A stretch of DNA of 9,062 nt from an uncultured Bacteroidota bacterium (GTDB lineage Bacteria; Bacteroidota; Bacteroidia; Flavobacteriales; Flavobacteriaceae): positions 1 through 9,062 of the forward strand of contig CAIXNQ010000131.1 of the NCBI GenBank assembly GCA_903920835.1, read 5' to 3'. Shown in pieces: positions 6,260 to 9,062 of the stretch. Both the position numbers and the translations under genes were made by a program. Within the stretch, counting starts at the first letter, position 1. Each line of letters begins with the position of its first letter. The notes beneath the pieces were generated by a model that worked only from the letters and a program-made list of their open reading frames with translations, had not been told where the DNA came from and ran no database searches.

Positions 6260-7206
6260 TGGAAAAATTACGAATCATTTTTATGGGAACTCCAGAATTT
6301 GCGGTAGGCATTTTGGATTCAATTTTAAAAAACAATTACGAAGTTGTAGGAGTCATCACGACTGCCGACAAACCCGCAGGACGTGGACAGAAAATTAAAT
6401 ATTCTGCGGTAAAAGAATATGCAATTGAAAAGAATTTGAAACTTTTACAACCTACGAATTTAAAAGACAATGATTTTATTAACGAATTGCAATCTCTAAA
6501 TGCTAATTTGCAGGTTGTAGTTGCCTTTAGAATGTTGCCCGAAGTTGTCTGGAAAATGCCTAGTTTGGGAACTTTTAATCTTCATGCGTCACTTTTGCCC
6601 GATTATCGTGGTGCGGCACCAATAAATTGGGCTATTATTAATGGAGAAACCAAAACGGGCGTGACCACTTTCTTTATAGACGATAAAATAGATACTGGAG
6701 CGATAATTTTATCAAATGAAATTGAAATCACAAAAAATGAAACCGCAGGCGAACTTCACGATAAACTAATGATTTTAGGTAGCCAAACGGTGATTGAAAC
6801 CCTGAAACTAATTGAAAATCGAAATGTAAATACAACAATTCAAACAGACAATCATTTACTTAAAACTGCTCACAAACTCAATAAAGAAAATTGTAAAATC
6901 GATTGGAATAAAACTGCTAAACAAATTCATGACCAAATCAGAGGACTTTCCCCATATCCGACTTCATGGTGTTTTTTTAAAGATAACGAAACAGAATGGA
7001 ATGTAAAAATATATGAAACCGATATAGAAATTGAAAATCACACTTTTGTTGTTGGAAGTATAATTTCTACTAAAAAAGAAATTAAAATCGCTGTCAAAGA
7101 TGGCTTTGTATTGATAAAAAGCATTCAATTCCCTGGAAAAAAAAGAATAAAAACCTTTGAATTATTAAATGGAATACAATTTTCTGTTCAAGCAAAAGCA
7201 TATTAA
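6259..7206 (+). CDS. fmt: Methionyl-tRNA formyltransferase
   Basis: Transfers the formyl group from 10-formyl-tetrahydrofolate to initiator Met-tRNA in the cytoplasm. The 315 residues match the family length. The N-terminal Rossmann-like domain opens with IIFMGTPEFAV (6-16). The catalytic and folate-binding segment NLHASLLPDYRGAAPINW (107-124) holds N107 and H109, and D145 in IDDKIDTG is the third catalytic residue (N108, H110 and D146 in E. coli). KPAGRGQK (38-45) is the loop that contacts the acceptor stem. The C-terminal OB-fold domain starts near 205 (INWNKTAKQIHDQIRGLSPYP). The ATG shares one base with the recQ stop (TAATG), so expression is tied to recQ. No clear terminator follows, only a purely A-T 8-bp hairpin at 7221-7240. 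Confidence 0.97.
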   Translation: MEKLRIIFMGTPEFAVGILDSILKNNYEVVGVITTADKPAGRGQKIKYSAVKEYAIEKNLKLLQPTNLKDNDFINELQSLNANLQVVVAFRMLPEVVWKMPSLGTFNLHASLLPDYRGAAPINWAIINGETKTGVTTFFIDDKIDTGAIILSNEIEITKNETAGELHDKLMILGSQTVIETLKLIENRNVNTTIQTDNHLLKTAHKLNKENCKIDWNKTAKQIHDQIRGLSPYPTSWCFFKDNETEWNVKIYETDIEIENHTFVVGSIISTKKEIKIAVKDGFVLIKSIQFPGKKRIKTFELLNGIQFSVQAKAY

Positions 7207-7220
7207 TTAAAACAAAATCA

Positions 7221-7266
7221 ATAATAAAGTTGTTTATTATGTATAAATAACTAAAGTTGTTAACAA
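7221..7266. other. Dyad-rich start of the fmt-HU intergenic region
   Basis: The 180-bp gap between fmt and the HU gene (7207-7386) opens with two perfect dyads. One is ATAATAAA / TTTATTAT around the loop GTTG (7221-7240). The other is the 10-bp palindrome TTGTTAACAA (7257-7266). The first is too A/T-rich to form a strong terminator and no T tract follows it. They may be protein-binding sites in the HU promoter region, or chance in A/T-rich DNA. Confidence 0.35.
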
Positions 7267-7328
7267 ATCGGATAAGTTATCAACAAAACGGTAAAATAAT
7301 TCAAGTTTGTGTTTTTAGATAAGTTTAA

Positions 7329-7355
7329 TCTGTTAAATTTGTTCTCATTAACAGA
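7329..7355. promoter_or_regulatory. Inverted repeat overlapping the HU promoter
   Basis: TCTGTTAA (7329-7336) and TTAACAGA (7348-7355) are perfect inverted copies separated by 11 nt. The left half overlaps the start of the -7 box at 7334-7341, and the right half lies at the expected transcription start. This could be an operator for control of HU synthesis or the base of a leader hairpin. Confidence 0.45.
7334..7341 (+). promoter_or_regulatory. -7 promoter element for the HU gene
   Basis: TAAATTTG matches TAnnTTTG exactly and lies 45 nt upstream of the HU start codon. A TTTG at 7306-7309 could serve as the -33 element, though the 24-nt spacing is long. Because the HU gene is also followed by a strong terminator, it probably forms its own transcription unit. 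Confidence 0.6.
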
Positions 7356-7386
7356 ATGTTTAACCAAAATAATTAAATAAATTTTT

Positions 7387-7659
7387 ATGAACAAATCAGA
7401 ATTAATTGATGCTATTGCTGCTGATGCAGGAATTACAAAAGCTGCTGCAAAATTAGCATTAGAATCGTTTTTAGGGAATGTAGGTGGTACTTTGAAAAAA
7501 GGTGGAAGAGTATCATTAGTAGGTTTTGGATCTTGGTCAGTTTCTAAAAGAGCTGCAAGAGACGGAAGAAACCCTCAGTCTGGAGCAACTATTAAAATTG
7601 CTGCAAAAAATGTAGTGAAGTTTAAAGCAGGTGCTGAATTAGAAGGAGCTGTAAACTAA
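7387..7659 (+). CDS. HU family nucleoid DNA-binding protein
   Basis: A 90-residue histone-like protein that binds and bends DNA as a dimer and compacts the nucleoid; the length is exactly that of classical HU. An N-terminal helical part (MNKSELIDAIAADAG, 1-15, with an Ala-rich second helix) is followed by the signature region GFGSWSVSKRAARDGRNP (46-63), which includes the start of the DNA-binding arm with R55, R58, R61 and the conserved N62-P63. The C-terminal KIAAKNVVKFKAGAELEGAVN closes the dimer interface. It has its own TAnnTTTG promoter with an overlapping inverted repeat and a strong terminator, so it is expressed apart from fmt and paaE. Codon choice is narrow (GCT, GCA, GGA, AAA, AGA), consistent with high expression. 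Confidence 0.97.
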   Translation: MNKSELIDAIAADAGITKAAAKLALESFLGNVGGTLKKGGRVSLVGFGSWSVSKRAARDGRNPQSGATIKIAAKNVVKFKAGAELEGAVN

Positions 7660-7677
7660 TCAAATTTTATCTCTTAT

Positions 7678-7708
7678 AAAAACCTTCCATATTGGGAGGT
7701 TTTTTTTT
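7678..7708 (+). terminator. Intrinsic terminator of the HU gene
   Basis: AAAAACCTTCC (7678-7688) pairs with GGGAGGTTTTT (7694-7704) over 11 positions, one of them G-U, around the 5-nt loop ATATT. A run of nine T residues spans 7700-7708. The hairpin begins 18 nt after the HU stop codon. It should end the HU transcript and insulate the paa operon downstream. The left arm begins with an A run, so partial function on the opposite strand is possible. Confidence 0.93.
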
Positions 7709-7772
7709 GTATTAAATCGATACTTTATAATATTTAAATTCAATTCATTAAAGTTAATTTAGTTTTTTTAAA

Positions 7773-7784
7773 TGTAAATTTACA
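7773..7784. promoter_or_regulatory. Perfect 12-bp palindrome upstream of the paaE promoter
   Basis: TGTAAATTTACA is a perfect palindrome that ends 17 nt before the -7 box at 7802. It therefore covers the place where the -33 element is expected, and no TTG is found there. It may be a binding site for an activator or repressor; chance is possible in such A/T-rich DNA. Confidence 0.4.
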
Positions 7785-7801
7785 GATTTAAAAAATATTA
7801 T

Positions 7802-7809
7802 TAAATTTG
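7802..7809 (+). promoter_or_regulatory. -7 promoter element for the paa operon
   Basis: TAAATTTG, an exact TAnnTTTG match, lies 43 nt before the paaE start codon. No TTG occurs at the -33 distance, which fits a promoter that needs an activator. Palindromes lie on both sides. The stretch 7709-7772 upstream is A/T-rich and I see nothing else in it. Confidence 0.6.
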
Positions 7810-7815
7810 CACCCT

Positions 7816-7835
7816 AAACTAACACTTGTTAGTTT
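7816..7835. promoter_or_regulatory. Operator-like 20-bp palindrome at the paa transcription start
   Basis: AAACTAACA (7816-7824) and TGTTAGTTT (7827-7835) are perfect 9-bp inverted repeats separated by CT. The 2-nt gap is too short for an RNA loop, so a DNA site for a dimeric protein is more likely than a leader hairpin. It starts 6 bp after the -7 box, where a bound repressor would block initiation. Size and symmetry resemble operators of TetR-family regulators, which control phenylacetate genes in some bacteria (for example PaaR of Thermus thermophilus). The regulator is not in this window. Confidence 0.65.
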
Positions 7836-7852
7836 GTTTAAATTAGTATTAT

Positions 7853-8926
7853 ATGTCAAAATTTCATAGCATTAAAGTCGCAGATATTTATAAAGAAACT
7901 AAAGATTGTTCGATAGTTACTTTTGATATTCCAGAAGAATTAAGACATGAGTTTTTATACAAACCTGGACAACATCTAACATTAAAAAAATCAATTAACG
8001 ACCAAGAAATTCGTCGTTCGTATTCTTTATGCACAAGTCCACTTGAGAATAAATGGCAAGTAGCGGTAAAGAAAATAAATGGGGGTTTGTTTTCAACTTT
8101 TATAAATGATACTTTAAAAAAAGGTGATAAAATTGAGGTAATGTCGCCAAGCGGAAAATTTACTACAGAAGTGCTGTCAAATCAATCTAAAAACTACATT
8201 GTATTTGCAGCAGGTAGCGGAATTACACCAATACTTTCTATAATAAAAACACACTTAGCCAAAGAACCGCAAAGCACTTTTAAACTGTTTTATCTCAACA
8301 GAAGTGTAAAATCAATTATCTTCAAAGAAGAAATTGAACAATTAAAAAATACTTATTTCGACCGATTTGAAATCTTTCATTTCTTGACCAAAGAGCATCG
8401 AAGCATCGAACTTTTAAACGGTAGATTTACTAAAGAGAAATTAGAGATTCTAACCAAAAATATCATCGACATTCCAGCAACTGACGAATGTTTTATTTGC
8501 GGTCCAGAACAAATGATATTTTTAATCCGTGACGAATTAATTGCTGCGGGTTTAGATAAAAACAAAATTCATTACGAGCTGTTTACTTCAGGAATTACCG
8601 AAGAAGACAAAGCCCGAATGGCAAAAATTGTAGAGAAAAAAGTAGAAGGCACCGATGTCACAATTATCGATGGCGGAAAAGAATTCCATTTCGTTATGGA
8701 CGACGATTTCGACAACATTCTAGACGGTGCATTAGCCGCTGGAGCCGATTTGCCATTTGCCTGCAAAGGCGGAGTTTGTAGTACTTGCAAGTGTAAAGTT
8801 ATTTCAGGAACCGTCGAAATGAAAATCAATTATGCACTCGATGAAAATGAAGTCGCAAAAGGATTGGTACTAAGCTGTCAAGCTGTGCCAACCTCCGATA
8901 AAGTAGTAGTCGATTTTGGAGTTTAA
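7853..8926 (+). CDS. paaE: Phenylacetyl-CoA epoxidase reductase subunit PaaE
   Basis: A 357-residue cytoplasmic reductase that passes electrons from NAD(P)H to the di-iron epoxidase (PaaA with PaaB, C and D), which opens phenylacetyl-CoA degradation. The FAD domain (about 1-105) carries RRSYSL (54-59). The NAD(P) domain (about 112-235) has GSGITP (121-126) and CGPEQM (216-221). The C-terminal plant-type 2Fe-2S domain (about 265-357) has C304-x4-C309-x2-C312-x29-C342. This FAD-NAD-ferredoxin order and length are those of PaaE. The paaA start 74 nt downstream supports the assignment over other oxygenase reductases. Placing paaE before paaA differs from the E. coli order paaABCDE. A TAnnTTTG box and an operator-like palindrome lie just upstream. 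Confidence 0.93.
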   Translation: MSKFHSIKVADIYKETKDCSIVTFDIPEELRHEFLYKPGQHLTLKKSINDQEIRRSYSLCTSPLENKWQVAVKKINGGLFSTFINDTLKKGDKIEVMSPSGKFTTEVLSNQSKNYIVFAAGSGITPILSIIKTHLAKEPQSTFKLFYLNRSVKSIIFKEEIEQLKNTYFDRFEIFHFLTKEHRSIELLNGRFTKEKLEILTKNIIDIPATDECFICGPEQMIFLIRDELIAAGLDKNKIHYELFTSGITEEDKARMAKIVEKKVEGTDVTIIDGGKEFHFVMDDDFDNILDGALAAGADLPFACKGGVCSTCKCKVISGTVEMKINYALDENEVAKGLVLSCQAVPTSDKVVVDFGV

Positions 8927-8933
8927 ATAATTG

Positions 8934-8983
8934 TTTCAGGTTTCAGGTTTCAGGTTTTTTATCCTGAAACCTGAAACCTAAAA
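8934..8983. repeat. Inverted TTTCAGG heptamer arrays forming a long hairpin between paaE and paaA
   Basis: Three TTTCAGG heptamers (8934-8954) face two CCTGAAA and one CCTAAAA (8963-8983). They form a 17-bp perfect stem (8938-8954 with 8963-8979), then one mismatch and four more pairs, around the 8-nt loop TTTTTTAT. No T tract follows the right arm, so this is not a standard terminator. Lying inside an apparent operon, it could act on mRNA stability, processing or partial termination. The unit CCTAAAA is the complement of TTTTAGG, which is also found in the array at 151-304. Confidence 0.88.
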
Positions 8984-9000
8984 CTTCAAACAAACTAATT

Positions 9001-9062
9001 ATGTCAGAACACGAAGTAAAAAACCTAGAAGCAATTTTTGACGCACGTATCGCACGTGACGA
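9001..9062 (+). CDS. paaA: Phenylacetyl-CoA epoxidase subunit PaaA, N-terminus (partial)
   Basis: ATG at 9001 opens a frame that continues through the right edge: 20 complete codons and two bases. The visible residues are MSEHEVKNLEAIFDARIARD. The FDARIARD segment with the next partial codon GA (probably Glu) resembles the N-terminus of PaaA, the catalytic di-iron monooxygenase subunit (FEQRIAQE in E. coli). Position directly after paaE supports this. No catalytic residues are inside the window, so the assignment rests on a short match and context. Confidence 0.75.
   Translation, partial: MSEHEVKNLEAIFDARIARD

Noticed and set aside
7277..7285. DnaA-box-like TTATCAACA upstream of the HU gene
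   Set aside because: It differs from the E. coli consensus TTATCCACA at one position and occurs singly; a lone near-match in A/T-rich DNA does not support an origin.
8377..8829. Open frames of 62 and 85 codons on the minus strand opposite paaE
   Set aside because: They are antisense to the NAD and ferredoxin domains of paaE, which have clear motifs; no independent coding support.

Overview
The window looks like a chromosomal segment of a Flavobacterium-like member of the Bacteroidota. The support is the low GC, A/T-rich leaders without clear Shine-Dalgarno sequences, several matches to the Bacteroidota -7 promoter element TAnnTTTG, two small proteins of families typical of this phylum (DUF4290 and a DUF493 protein), and a phenylacetate cluster that begins paaE-paaA.

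Left edge (1-366): no certain gene. The stretch is built of three abutting tandem arrays with units of 21, 14 and 7 nt, all multiples of seven. The 21-nt array also reads as an open frame of coiled-coil-like heptads that runs in from outside the window and stops at 165-167. Whether it is the tail of a protein or only another non-coding heptamer array cannot be decided here.

Minus-strand block (367-3626), transcribed right to left: DUF493 protein, DUF4290 protein, murA (peptidoglycan synthesis) and a cation diffusion facilitator metal transporter. Spacings are 4, 58 and 9 nt. The 58-nt gap holds a convincing intrinsic terminator whose U tract ends 13 nt before the murA start codon. This MurA has Asp where the fosfomycin-reactive Cys normally sits.

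Plus-strand block (3775-7659), divergent from a 148-bp promoter region: a small P-loop ATPase/kinase-like protein with a forced GTG start, a RecQ-family helicase whose zinc-binding cysteines lie far downstream of the helicase core, fmt (overlapping recQ by one base in TAATG), and a single-gene HU unit with its own promoter and a strong terminator.

Right end (7709-9062): the start of a phenylacetyl-CoA epoxidase operon. paaE (reductase) is complete; the first 20 codons of paaA are present. Its promoter region carries a TAnnTTTG box flanked by two perfect palindromes, one of which (half-sites AAACTAACA/TGTTAGTTT, 2-nt spacer) looks like a repressor operator. A long hairpin made of inverted TTTCAGG heptamers separates paaE from paaA, and its heptamer is nearly the same as the one in the left-edge array.

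Most of the coding content is ordinary housekeeping. I see no mobile element, CRISPR array, tRNA or rRNA, and no new multi-gene system. The points that stand out are the heptamer-based repeats, the terminator against murA, the MurA active-site substitution, the RecQ domain order and the paa operator candidate.
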